DNA of 23,389 nucleotides from Ophiothrix spiculata (Eukaryota > Echinodermata > Ophiuroidea > Amphilepidida > Ophiotrichidae): the NCBI GenBank assembly GCA_000969725.1, contig JXSR01S003104.1. One strand, given 5' to 3'. The translations under genes and the position numbers were made by a program. The notes under the pieces are model-generated. The model ran no database searches. It worked only from the letters and a program-made list of their open reading frames with translations, and was not told the origin of the DNA. Of this stretch, positions 1 to 9,807 are shown one piece after another. Every line of letters starts with the position of its first letter. Position 1 is the first letter of the stretch.

Positions 1-136
1 GTTCCATAACTTTAAAGAGAAATTTCCTCGGTAAACAACGTAATTTCACACGATCTCACTGTTACAATTTTCAACATTATACTTTATACAATATCATTTT
101 AATTGATCATATTTCAGTAGTATGCGACCTTAGTAG

Positions 137-206
137 TTTTCGCTTTTTACACTGTTTTTCGCTTGCGCTTGCGCTTGCGCTTCCGCTTTCGCTTTCGCCT
201 TTTACA
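137..206. repeat. Hexanucleotide CGCTTG/CGCTTT tandem repeat
   Basis: A pyrimidine-biased run of six-base units (CGCTTG, then CGCTTC and CGCTTT variants) is bracketed by two copies of a TTTTACACT word. The strict six-base phase and alternating G/C content mark it as a diverged microsatellite. No coding frame uses it. Confidence 0.8.
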
Positions 207-784
207 CTAAGCCGTCACATGTGTGCGTTGAATATCTGAAAACATCCTAAGCATACATGTGGCATATGTTACATTACTATTAAACAGATGCATCAAGAGA
301 AGTAAATGGGATATTTTTCATTCAAAAACTGACCCAAGTATTCTATTTTCAAACATACTGATATTTCAGCGAGATCCGAAGCCTTTATTAACATTGTAAT
401 GAGACTAGCTTGCTGTTTCCTGGATAACAGTTTTTGCCAGTTGGTTTATCATGTTTATCACCCGGGAGGAGGGGGTTCTCACATTAGGTTGATATACGGT
501 ATGTGCCACGGTTTTGGGGTATAATTTCACCATTTTAGGTATATCGATGGGTGGATTTTTGTCCCAGACCTAATGCGCTCAATTTGAATAATTGGGTGTT
601 TTTTGGGAAAATTGTCTTAAAAAGCGCCCAATTTGGCCAAAATTGGGAGTGTTTGCTGAAACATGTTATGGTGAAGGATTGCAAAATTGCCCTTTTTTAG
701 GTATAGAGAACGGTCCTTATCGCCAAGTCTGCGTATCCTAAAAGATACACAAGAACATCAATTTCCCTTCAAAAAAATTGGTAT

Positions 785-900
785 AATTCCGATAATTAGA
801 ACATTTGCAGCACAACATTGATCAGGTGGCCATTTTTGTACTTACTTTTGTAGTTATGACGTCATAATTCCGTAACGTTTTGGCCGATTTTCATGCTTGT
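785..900 (+). repeat. Dispersed repeat copy with CRE-like palindrome (copy 1)
   Basis: This stretch matches 19755-19885 in reverse orientation. Shared blocks in the same order are AGAACnTTTnnAGCACAA, GGTGGCCATTTTTG, TATGACGTCATAA, CGTAACG and TTTTGnCCGATTTT. The perfect palindrome TGACGTCA is present in both copies. Two diverged copies in opposite orientation indicate an old interspersed repeat of unknown family. Confidence 0.65.
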
Positions 901-2501
901 GATATCAACAGAAAGAGATGACCTTACCTTATACTATGGTTACTTAACTTGTAAGTTATTTTCAATTTCATAGGGGTTGATAACCCTCCCCCCATAACAA
1001 AGGTTACAAAAAATACTTTGGTTAAAATAATGATTAAAATAGCCTGCCCTTGGAAACTTAAACTAACTTAAAAGCACGATGTAAATGCAAAGTAAGACAT
1101 GACAAAGACAGTTTCAAAAACGGAAATAACGTGAAGGTTTTTTTTTCAAAAACAGATCAATTAATTATTAAAAGAAAAATCTATTGGTACTTTGGAAACA
1201 ATGATATTCTAGTGTTGTTCTGAAATTGTTCATAGTTCTTAATGCTTTTAAAATTTCGGGAGCAAAGTTCACAGAAAAATAACAACCCATCATTTCTATC
1301 CGAGGTGGTGTCCCCCCTTTTTTTGAGAGTCTCTATATGATCTTATTTAGATGTTTGGTACTATTTTGTATATGATCTTGTATTGAATGAAATTCAGCTT
1401 CTACAAGAGACAACATGCATAGCCGTGTTAAAATTGCCCGTTGCTACATAAACTAGTGAATCATACAGAGGTTTCTTTTACTCGGCAAAACAATCCATCG
1501 TAAATCCTGTTTTCCTTCATGCGGTTGTCACAGTTATAATTATGGATGCCCCCTTCGAGCCCCAACCTGAGTGCAGCAAAGTGACTAAAATGCTAAGTGC
1601 AGTGCAATTTTAGTGTGAAACAACTTTGAATGGCCATAAAATGAATGCAACAGTTGAAATTCAAGCACATGTGAATTGCTATAATGGACTTGTAAGTAAC
1701 TCACGGTGCACTTTACTTCTTACAGAGCTATTTAGACATATGAAAACCCCTTATCGTTATAACAGAGGATATTATGTAGAGTTCTTTTTAGTTTAACAAA
1801 CTCTTTGACTTGACTTTAAGTTGTCTTGAGTACTAATAAACCACAGTTGCTGGTACGAGTCATAACCGAGGAAAACGTGATAAAGCTCATGTGAAATTAA
1901 GTAGTTTATGTTTAATTGTACAACTGATAATTAGTTCAAATCTTGCTTGCCTATCCAGAGGTATAGGTAAAACATCAGGAAATTATGTAAAAGGGACTGA
2001 TTCTGTGGCAACGATCAATGTAGCTTTAACCTCAAGGGACCTTAAATCTACAAATTTAGTTATTTTGAATTCTATCTGCCAAAAAGTTTTAAAGTCTTTC
2101 AAAAAAATCGCTACTTTGAAAAAAATGACGCTTTTTCGCCGAAACCTCATAATTTCATGATGTTCGAACGATTTGATTGTTTTCAAAGTTTTGACAGATT
2201 GTGTAGGCTTGATACTTTTTATTGAATTACAAATAATATTTTATAAAGTTGTAGTGTTGATTTTGAATTTTGCCTGAAAAACCGTGCGTGAATTATGACT
2301 CTGAAATCGACCCGTTTGAGCTGTGAATTGCCTGTTTTGAGTATCTACATTATCTACATTTTGTCTGATATAAGCATTTGCATAATTTACTTACAAATTG
2401 AGCATTCCGTTGAGTCAAAAATTGCAATTTTTATGTAAAAAAAAAAGAAGAATACGGCATTCTAATATTAATGTTTTAGATTTCAGTTCACGATCTCAAC
2501 G

Positions 2502-2592
2502 CTGCCTGGATAGCTCAGTGGTAGATCCTTCGCTTCGTAATGCATGCTCCCCCCGCCATAATCCATGGTTCGAGTCCCCGCAAGTGCAGTGG
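2502..2592 (+). repeat. tRNA-Thr-like SINE head or tRNA pseudogene
   Basis: An A-box (TAGCTCAGTGGTAGA) and a B-box (GGTTCGAGTCC) lie at tRNA-like spacing. An anticodon-loop-like segment TTCGTAA lies between them and would read CGT (Thr). The acceptor arms do not pair well and the anticodon stem is imperfect, so a working tRNA is unlikely. A tRNA-derived SINE is the better reading. The unpaired sequence from 2593 to about 2713 may be its body. Confidence 0.6.
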
Positions 2593-2713
2593 AAACTATA
2601 TCTCTTTTCATGATTATAAAAGGTTAGGATTCACATTTTCCTAAGCAGATGGACGTCATTTACCCTGAAGATGAATAGCTTATGTAAATCTTAATACGCT
2701 GAATGCGTGAATT

Positions 2714-2895
2714 AGGTATTCAAACATGCTACAGAGTTGTTCATCGCTAATCAACAACGATGCATCCATGCGTCTGCGTATTTTTTATCGCGCGAGGGTG
2801 GCTTTAGCCACCCGAGTGTGATAAAAATACGCCGACGCATCGGATGCAGAGTTGTTGATTATCGATGAACAACTCTGTAGCATGTTTGAATACCT
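2714..2895. mobile_element. 182-bp hairpin (foldback) MITE
   Basis: The left arm beginning AGGTATTCAAACATGCTACA is answered by its reverse complement ending at 2895. Pairing continues almost to the centre, where GGGTGGCTTTAGCCACCC is itself a perfect stem. I count roughly ten mismatches or gaps over arms of about 88 bases. There is no coding capacity. Such near-complete self-complementarity is typical of short non-autonomous DNA elements. A clear target-site duplication is not visible, so the superfamily is open. Confidence 0.8.
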
Positions 2896-4790
2896 TTCAA
2901 CAACGAAAATAAACGTATGAATTTAATTCTAAATTTTTCAATTTAACAGATAGGCCTACTAATCTCAGTAAAAATACTTTGAAGAATCTATAACAAAATG
3001 CTAGTTTTTAAATGATTGTTGCTTTGTCGTTTTCAACTGTTCCCAAGCGCCAGTCCTAGCACTTGCTCAAGCTCCCGACGCGCGATGAACAGTGCGCCGA
3101 TTATGTGCACTGCGTAAACGCACCTCCGTGTACGCTGTGCCGTGCATGACGCGCTTATTTGAATATCAACTGTGGATTCATCACAAATCAACAACGGCGC
3201 GCTTCCGTATAAGAAGATATTGTGAGTTGTTGAAAGATAATTAATTATGGCCTACGGGTTTTTGAGAGGTTGAATGAGTAGTTTTGAGAGGAAATGACGA
3301 GATCAGGGGTATGACATTCAAACAATAGTTACAGCGAAAGAAATAAAACGATATGCTATTATATGAGAAATGGATTCATTTACTCTTAACTTGGAGATTC
3401 ATTTACTCTTAACTTGGAAATCAATTTTTATAGCAATCTGTGAACATTTTAGAGCATTTTCGTCATGAATGGGACCTATCCTAAAACCTTTGTGATGAAA
3501 GTTTGAATTCTATCTTCATAACGAGTACATCATGTAATACCTTTCATCAATCATAAAGTCATGAAGTATTATGTCTACAATTCACATAAATCAAGAATCT
3601 TTTCAAACTGCGCCATACATAATTGTGGACCAAACTTTTGAAACGCTTTGAATAAATACATGAAACACACCACAACAATTTTTTTTTCTGATAAAATGAA
3701 GAATACTGGTCGTCCAGCTCTGCCCTCCATATTGTCTTCTATTGTTTTGACAATTTAGGTGATGCTATGTACGTTATATGATTTGTTGCTTGTTTGATTG
3801 GAAAAAATTAATTCAATTTGATTTGATTTGAATGATATAAGTTTAGCGTAAATCAAACCAGTTTTGGGAAATGTACCTTGATGAAGATCTGAAAATAGCA
3901 TAGACGAAAAAAACAATGTTGCAGCAATAGGGAACATGACTAAGGAACACTAAAATACAATAAGACACAATGGCGTTGAGATGCGACGGATCTAGACAAA
4001 CTGGAGGAAGCGGGATTTATTGATCATTAACTGATTTACGTATTTTTAAAATGAAAAAAGAATATTATTGCTATTTCTTGTATCTTAACATCAACATCCT
4101 TTAACTTCATGTTCACTTTGCATAAGTGCAAAGAATATGTACACCAATCGACTAAATTTGTTTGCTGAAGACGCACTCTGCAATGAGCACCGCTGGATTA
4201 CATAATCGTTGATTTGAATTGATTTTCGGATTTGCTGAATGAGGGCAATGAAAATGCAAGGAGAAAAAATTTCCATCTCCAAAGTAGGAGAAGAGTTTAA
4301 GGAAGATGAGGATCATTGTGCTCCACTTCTTTCGATCAACCTGAATGTATTTAGACTACATATTCGGGGGTGCTAGCCTATATAGATCCTCATGGTTTAA
4401 AAAAAAATACAACTTACGTAACACTATATCAAAATGTATAAACTTTTTGTTGAATTTTAAACAAAGGATATAAAGATTTAATATGTTCAAAAATCAATTT
4501 AAAAAAAACAACATTAATTTACATGTTCGAAATATTGCTCGTTTATTTATTTTTTCTTGCTGACATCACTTTCTAACTTTTCATTTGTTTCAATGATTGA
4601 AACACTCGCTACCCTATATACATGTTTAACTATGTTTGGCAAAACATTTATCATATGTTCTTATTTCTTAAACATTATTTATCTTTTGAATAGGTATGAT
4701 ATTACAAGACTTGCTTACAAAATTCACTGCAAAAGTCTTGTTTCAGTTGACACTAATTGTTTTTGCCTTGCCTGAGTATTCCTCTGTCAG
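2896..4790. other. Intergenic, with a CpG-rich patch and a 23-bp tandem duplication
   Basis: No gene is recognisable. About 3040-3215 is clearly richer in G+C and CpG than its surroundings (GACGCGCGATG, GTGCGCCG, GACGCGC, GGCGCGC) but encodes nothing I can name. At 3373-3418 a 23-base unit (GATTCATTTACTCTTAAC...) is duplicated in tandem. A few GATTT repeats lie near 3815-3830. I see nothing in 3840-4790. Confidence 0.5.
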
Positions 4791-4794
4791 GAAT

Positions 4795-5080
4795 TACTGA
4801 GTGTTGCATTTTTTAGCAATGTTGTGTGTCAATAGATGGTGTTAGAACGTTGGGCAAATAATTTACCCAACGTTGGTTCAACTATGAACAACCAAACTTC
4901 TGGGTAAATAATTACCAACGTTGCGTACAATGTAGGCTAATTACCTAACTGTTGGGTAAAAGTTTTAGCTAATTACCCAAATATTGGGTAAAATTTCATC
5001 AACAGTTGGTTAATATCATTTACCCAACAATTGGGTTGTTCATAATTTAACCAACGCTAAAAAATTGCCCAACAGTATAA
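4795..5080. mobile_element. MITE built of TTGGGTAA/TTACCCAA mini-palindromes
   Basis: The ends carry a diverged inverted repeat: TTGCATTTTTTAGCAATGTTG on the left against TTGGGCAATTTTTTAGCGTTGG as the complement of the right end. Between them at least five self-complementary units (TTTACCCAACGTTGG, CTGGGTAAATAATTACC, TTACCCAAATATTGGGTAA, TTTACCCAACAATTGGG) alternate in orientation. This fits a short non-autonomous DNA transposon. The ends are approximate and no target duplication is certain. Confidence 0.7.
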
Positions 5081-5082
5081 CA

Positions 5083-5400
5083 GTGTAGTGGAACAGTGCA
5101 GGACTCATAATCAGAAGGTTGTAAGTTCGAGCCGCGGTAGTGACAACGTGTTGTGAATTTGGCAAATCACTTTATCACACTTGCCTCGTCGACCCGAGCG
5201 TCATTTGGAAGTTGTTATGGGGAATAGTACGATCTAAGTGCAGATAACGAGTGCACGATTGCCAGGTAGCATCACTAACTGATGCGATATGATTGTAATG
5301 ATTTCCTGATGGCAGCGATAATAATAGGCAGCTGCGCCTTAAGATCTTGTTTAGGTTATTAAGCGATTTATAAAAGTGTGCATATTATTATCATTATTTG
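5083..5400 (+). mobile_element. tRNA-derived SINE
   Basis: The head GTAGTGGAACAGTGCAGGA, then an anticodon-like loop CTCATAA (Met-like CAT), then the B-box AAGTTCGAGCC resemble a tRNA promoter. The body ends in TTTATAAAAGTGTGCATA followed by an ATT-rich microsatellite (ATTATTATCATTATT), the usual 3' end of such SINEs. It begins directly where the palindrome-array element stops, so one may have inserted at the edge of the other. Confidence 0.7.
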
Positions 5401-5593
5401 TTATTACTAATTCTGAAGGATTGAAATAAACAATATGCCTACATGTAATTGTATAATTAACTAAATTTACAATATAGGGGAAATAATATTTCCATCACAT
5501 ACGCAAATAATGTGAACATTTTATAATTTCTGCGGGAAATATATTCTGGTAGGTCCCGGGAGAAGATCATAATCTCTACTTAGATATTGACAG

Positions 5594-6280
5594 GTTAAGG
5601 GGGGGGGGGGACAATGCGTTACTCAATTTTACGTATTTATGTACCATAACTGTTTAACAAAGTACTTAAAGTTAATAAAAGTATAAATTGTCTGAAAGAG
5701 ATTTTCACAAGGAACATGACTCGGATATTAATGTTTGAAGAAATATCATTTTTGGCCATTTGGGTTCAAAACAAGTTAAAAATAACAAATTAATAAAAAT
5801 GGCTTCTGAATGTATTTTTTAAACAACAATTGCGTGTTTTTTTATTTTTGAGGTTTTTGGTCAATTTTTCGATTTTTCGATTTTCATACAAAATAAGGTC
5901 AAAAATTCACTTTTTCTAATTTTTGGTCATTTTTTAACCTTATTTGGCAATAAAATTTTGGTCAAAACGCTGAAAAAGAAAAAAAATAACATCTAAATGG
6001 GTGTTTTAAATTGAAAAACAATACATTCAGAAGTCTTTTTTTTTTTTTAATTTGTTATTTTTAGCTTGTTGGAAAACCCAAATGGTCAAAAATGTGTTTA
6101 TGGTGATTTTCTCAAAAAATGTTGATTTTTGGTCAAAAATAAACATCCCCATCATGTTCCTTGTGAAAATTCCTTTCTGGAAATGTATATATTTTTAAAA
6201 CTTTAAGCACTTAGCTAAAAAGTTATGGTACAAATTAAACTTGCAAAAAAAAACTTGAGTAACGTATTGTCCCCCTTAAC
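5594..6280. mobile_element. 687-bp foldback DNA transposon with TTAA target sites
   Basis: The left end is GTTAAGGGGG...GACAATGCGTTACTCAA, and the reverse complement of the right end is GTTAAGGGGGACAATACGTTACTCAA. Homology of the arms continues inward through TGTACCATAACT, TTTCACAAGGAACATGA, CCATTTGGGTT, AAAAATAACAAATTAA and CTTCTGAATGTATT. TTAA stands at both boundaries (5595-5598 and 6276-6279). TTAA target duplication is the hallmark of the piggyBac and Kolobok superfamilies. The element has no open frame of note, so it is non-autonomous. The middle (about 5840-5990) is low-complexity TTTTTGGTCA-type sequence. The left arm has a 12-base G run. Confidence 0.8.
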
Positions 6281-6876
6281 TGAGACCCAGGATCCCAGGT
6301 TCAGCCCATAGACAATTTTTCTTTTCTGACTAGGACAGGAAATGCACTGACGATTCTGACCGAATAAGGAGGATTGATCTTTAGAAGTGGAGTTAGAAAT
6401 ATATAGAAATATATAGTCCTTGCAAAATTTCCTCAAAGATGATATGTCGAAATACTGGCCCAGAACTTAAGAAATAGCCAATGTGGAAATATATAAATCT
6501 GAAAATATTTCTGGTTCTTGTTAAATTAGAATGGTTATAACCAAAAGCAATGTATTTGGCATTATAGCTTCTCGATTACTCGGCCGAATATAAAAACCCA
6601 CGAAATGCAATCTGATCCCTAGCATTCGAAATTCACATCATATCATTACTATTTTGATAAATAAACAGGTATATTAATAAAATAAAGAGGTTTCTTTCCA
6701 ATTAGCAAAAGTGGAATATGTTTATAATAGAAACTCATCGCCATTAAGGAACATTTGTTTATAATGCAAATTCATCTGCAATAAATCTGACTTGCACGTT
6801 CTAAAAAGGTATTGAGGTATGCATCACAAAAACTGTGCATTCATTGGACCCTTGTCTTTTTTTATGACCAAAAATG
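6281..6876. other. Intergenic, nothing recognised
   Basis: AT-rich sequence without a domain-bearing frame. A short GAAATATATA duplication lies near 6397-6417. I see no other structure. Confidence 0.4.
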
Positions 6877-7154
6877 GTACCATTAATTTGCGTAACATTT
6901 ACAGATTGTACATAATATGACAATAAATTCCTATCCTTAGTAGGCATAATCGTTTAATTTTACAATTGAAATTCTGGTTTTAATGAATAAATTATAGCCA
7001 ACATAATATTCCGCATTAACTTTTTGGTAACATGATACCTAAATTCATTTAAGTCAGACTTTTAATTGTGAGATTAAACGATTGTGCCTACTAAGGATAG
7101 GAATTTATTGTCATATTATGTACAATCTGTAAATGTTACGCAAATTAATGGTAC
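6877..7154. mobile_element. 278-bp hairpin MITE with about 94-bp arms
   Basis: The left arm (6877 to about 6971), beginning GTACCATTAATTTGCGTAAC, is the reverse complement of the right arm (about 7061-7154). I count only about four mismatches, near the inner ends. The spacer is about 90 bases and unrelated. The terminal palindrome GGTAC/GTAC and lack of coding capacity fit a non-autonomous DNA transposon. The high arm identity suggests a recent copy, or one kept in step by conversion. Confidence 0.85.
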
Positions 7155-8700
7155 AAATACAGTTGAAAGCCGCTAAAATTTATTAATTTTGTTATTAACC
7201 AGTTTATTTGTTTTTTATCCCGAAAATAGAAAACTTTTATTGGAGGAGTAGAAGGGTGCCCTGATCCTTTTACAAATTGAGTACCTGGGGCTGTAATTAA
7301 ATTCAAAGTAAAAATAAAAGAGTTATTGATGTATGAGTATACATCTTGATAATGCAAGTCTCTTCGTAGTTCATTGTAGTTTTATTCACGAAATTTAATA
7401 TCTACTGCAACAAGTTAGGTATCATTATATGGGCAATTTAATGAGCTTTCAGATGCTAAAACTTCCGAGACAATTGAATAAAAATTATGAGATCTATGCT
7501 TCAAAAAGTTAACGGGAGAGGTGGTGACGGAAAAGACGGTGGCGGAAAAGCCCACATCACACTTTGTACATAAAATTGTGAAAAATGACCAATGTTTCGA
7601 AAGTCATCATGCCAAAAGTTGAAATCTTACACATTTTTTAACTAGAAACCAATACGTATATCTCGTCATGCCAAAAAAGTAATGGTAAGCGATGTGTATA
7701 ATATGGTTTGATGAGGATAAACTTTTTCATTTTCATGGTATTTCCACAAATCAGTTTCAATAACGATCCAAGTTCATAATTTTCATAAGAAGTTTCGTAT
7801 GATGGGCAAACATTGATGAACACATTTGTGATGCCTCAACCCGAAAAGGGGCACTTTGCGACAGAACACTATTCGAGGAACTGATGAAAATTGGCAGCAA
7901 ATAATAAAGAAAATAATAACAATTTCCAGCAGGCTTCTGTTGTAAAATTTGATCGCCTTGATCAATTTCAAGAAGTAAGGTGTCATTTTAAAGCTTAGAA
8001 AATGCTCTAACTAGACACTTCGGTGACGTCACGCATTTTTTGAACGAAAATTTCAACACAAAAACAGGTTGCCATAATAGCATGAAACTGACTTTTAAAA
8101 TTGCGGTTTCTCCATTTATACCTGGTTGTCAAGTTTTCATTCTGCTTTGGATATGTTTATTGTGCATACGGTATCTTCTTATACAGACCCTGAAATTTGT
8201 TCATCTGACATTCTAAACTTGATATATTGATGAAAAAGTAACATTTTACATTTTGGAACAACATACAGTGTGTCAATGGAGTTCTGTATGGCACCGTACA
8301 ATTCTCGTTTTCATCTTTGCGCCCATTTCATATACTGGGAAAAAAATGGGTCTTTCTCGTTGTTTGATTCGCAAATTGACCCCTAATAAATGTTAATAAG
8401 AGTTTTTATTTGTGTTGCCTCAAAATTGACTGAAGGGTTGAGAAACTGGAGCGATTCGAAGATTTTGATCTGGAATTTACACCTCAAGAATATATTTTAT
8501 TGCAATGCAACTTAGTATGAAAGTGTCTTTTATTTTATACTCTTATAACATTTTTTTAAATAAAAAAAATGATGGCCGAAAGGATCTTATTTTTCAATGT
8601 TTTTCTTTTTCAACCCCCTTTTAAACTTATTTTGCCCACCCCTTTCAATTCACGGCATAAAAGCGATATTATAAGACATGTTTTTGTAACTTTTGATTTT
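7155..8700. other. Intergenic, nothing recognised
   Basis: No gene or clear element. A minor duplication of a GGTGGnGACGGAAAAG-like word is seen at about 7518-7550. Short open frames here encode no known domain. Confidence 0.4.
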
Positions 8701-8701
8701 T

Positions 8702-8775
8702 TGTAATCAATCAATCAATCACAGGACATTTGTGTAGCGCTAAAATCAAAAAGACACTTGGTTCAAAGGCGATTA
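8702..8775 (-). repeat. SINE 3' tail fragment, reverse orientation
   Basis: An AATC tandem run (AATCAATCAATCAATCAC) is followed by ACATTTGTGTAGCGCTAAAATC and GGTTCAAAGGCGATT. The combination of a short simple-repeat tail with a TAGCGC and CAAAGGCG body is the usual 3' end of tRNA-derived SINEs in marine invertebrates, here reading on the minus strand. Only the tail region is recognisable. Confidence 0.5.
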
Positions 8776-9649
8776 AGAGAGACATATTTAAATCAAACAT
8801 CATGGCCTATTTATTTAAAGCTAGCTAATAGAAAACAATTTATAAGAAAAATTCCAAACTAAAGATGTGGGTATTTTTGAAATTTGAATGCATGATCGTT
8901 AGAAGAACTTGATTTTCCCATTGAAGCAAACATTTGTGTTCTATACTTATGTATACCGTATAACTATCCTATTAAAATTATTAAAAGGTTTCTTCTATTT
9001 TAAAGTTCATCATTGAGGGTATGTAAGTAATGAACATTTTTGGTTCAATTGGACTACAACAAATTACATGTTGTAGAATGATGGCAGTAGTACAGCAAAC
9101 GAATGGAGAATCAATTTATGTATGAGTATAATAATTCTTATTCTCACGGCATCATCTGAAGCAAAATGAAGAATGAAAACTTTATGATTTTTAATGTTTT
9201 AACCTAGTAAATAAAGTTTGCTTCACGTGCTTCTGCTACTTGTTCAACTAGTTTCCTTCTTTTTATTTTGTAGATTTATAATTTAACTTACTTTAAAAGA
9301 TAATAAGGTTAGATTTTATTTCACATTCATAAACATTGCGTTAAGTACACGTTGAAATTGTCAATCTAATTGGACAGTTAGTTTTTGCGCATTCATTAAT
9401 ATCGTCTAGTTGCACGCTGCGTATTGCGTAATACGTAGATCAATTCCATGTACGCGTACGCGTAACATGCTTGCGCTTGTATGGCAAGTTTCATTTTAAG
9501 GGAAAGGTAAATTTAAATTACAGTGATTAACATGGGGCGTTGGATGGTTATATTTTCTCTGTTTTATAGAAACAACAAACACATTTTTAAATATTTATGC
9601 CGTTAAATTTCTTAATCTTTACAAATACATTCAAGTCGTTGTTATGTAT
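8776..9649. other. Intergenic, nothing recognised
   Basis: No domain-bearing frame is seen. A short alternating purine-pyrimidine segment (GTACGCGTACGCGTAAC) lies near 9451-9467 and could adopt unusual helical form. No other structure is seen. Confidence 0.4.
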
Positions 9650-9807
9650 GAATTAGATTAATAACTGCTCTTTACTTGACGCTCGTGACATTGTACAAAA
9701 CTAATGCACCTTGTCCTTAAGTCGAAGTTGTCCAACTCACTCCGCTACGCCTTGTGAGTGCAGACAACTCCAACGTCAAGCTATACGCAGTTATTAATCT
9801 ATAATTC
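9650..9807. mobile_element. Small nested inverted-repeat element
   Basis: The left end GAATTAGATTAATAACTGC pairs with the right end GCAGTTATTAATCTATAATTC, apart from a two-base gap. CTTGACG and CGTCAAG pair further in. The right half holds its own inner palindrome: GTTGTC...GACAAC enclosing CTCAC...GTGAG. This is a 158-bp non-autonomous element or a fixed hairpin; the target site is not certain. Confidence 0.6.

Larger units (their letters stand above)
1..2500. other. Intergenic, no supportable gene
   Basis: No reading frame here has recognisable protein sequence; the longest open stretches are under 90 codons and carry no domain. Apart from the hexamer repeat (137-206) and the dispersed repeat near 785-900, the stretch 460-780 has the look of old dispersed repeat (TTGGGTGTTTTTTGGG and CCCAATTTGG words), but I cannot place it in a family. 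I see nothing in 1010-2500. Confidence 0.5.

Noticed and set aside
2502-2592. Functional tRNA-Thr gene
   Set aside because: The A and B boxes are good, but the acceptor stem and anticodon stem do not pair properly; a SINE head or pseudogene fits better.
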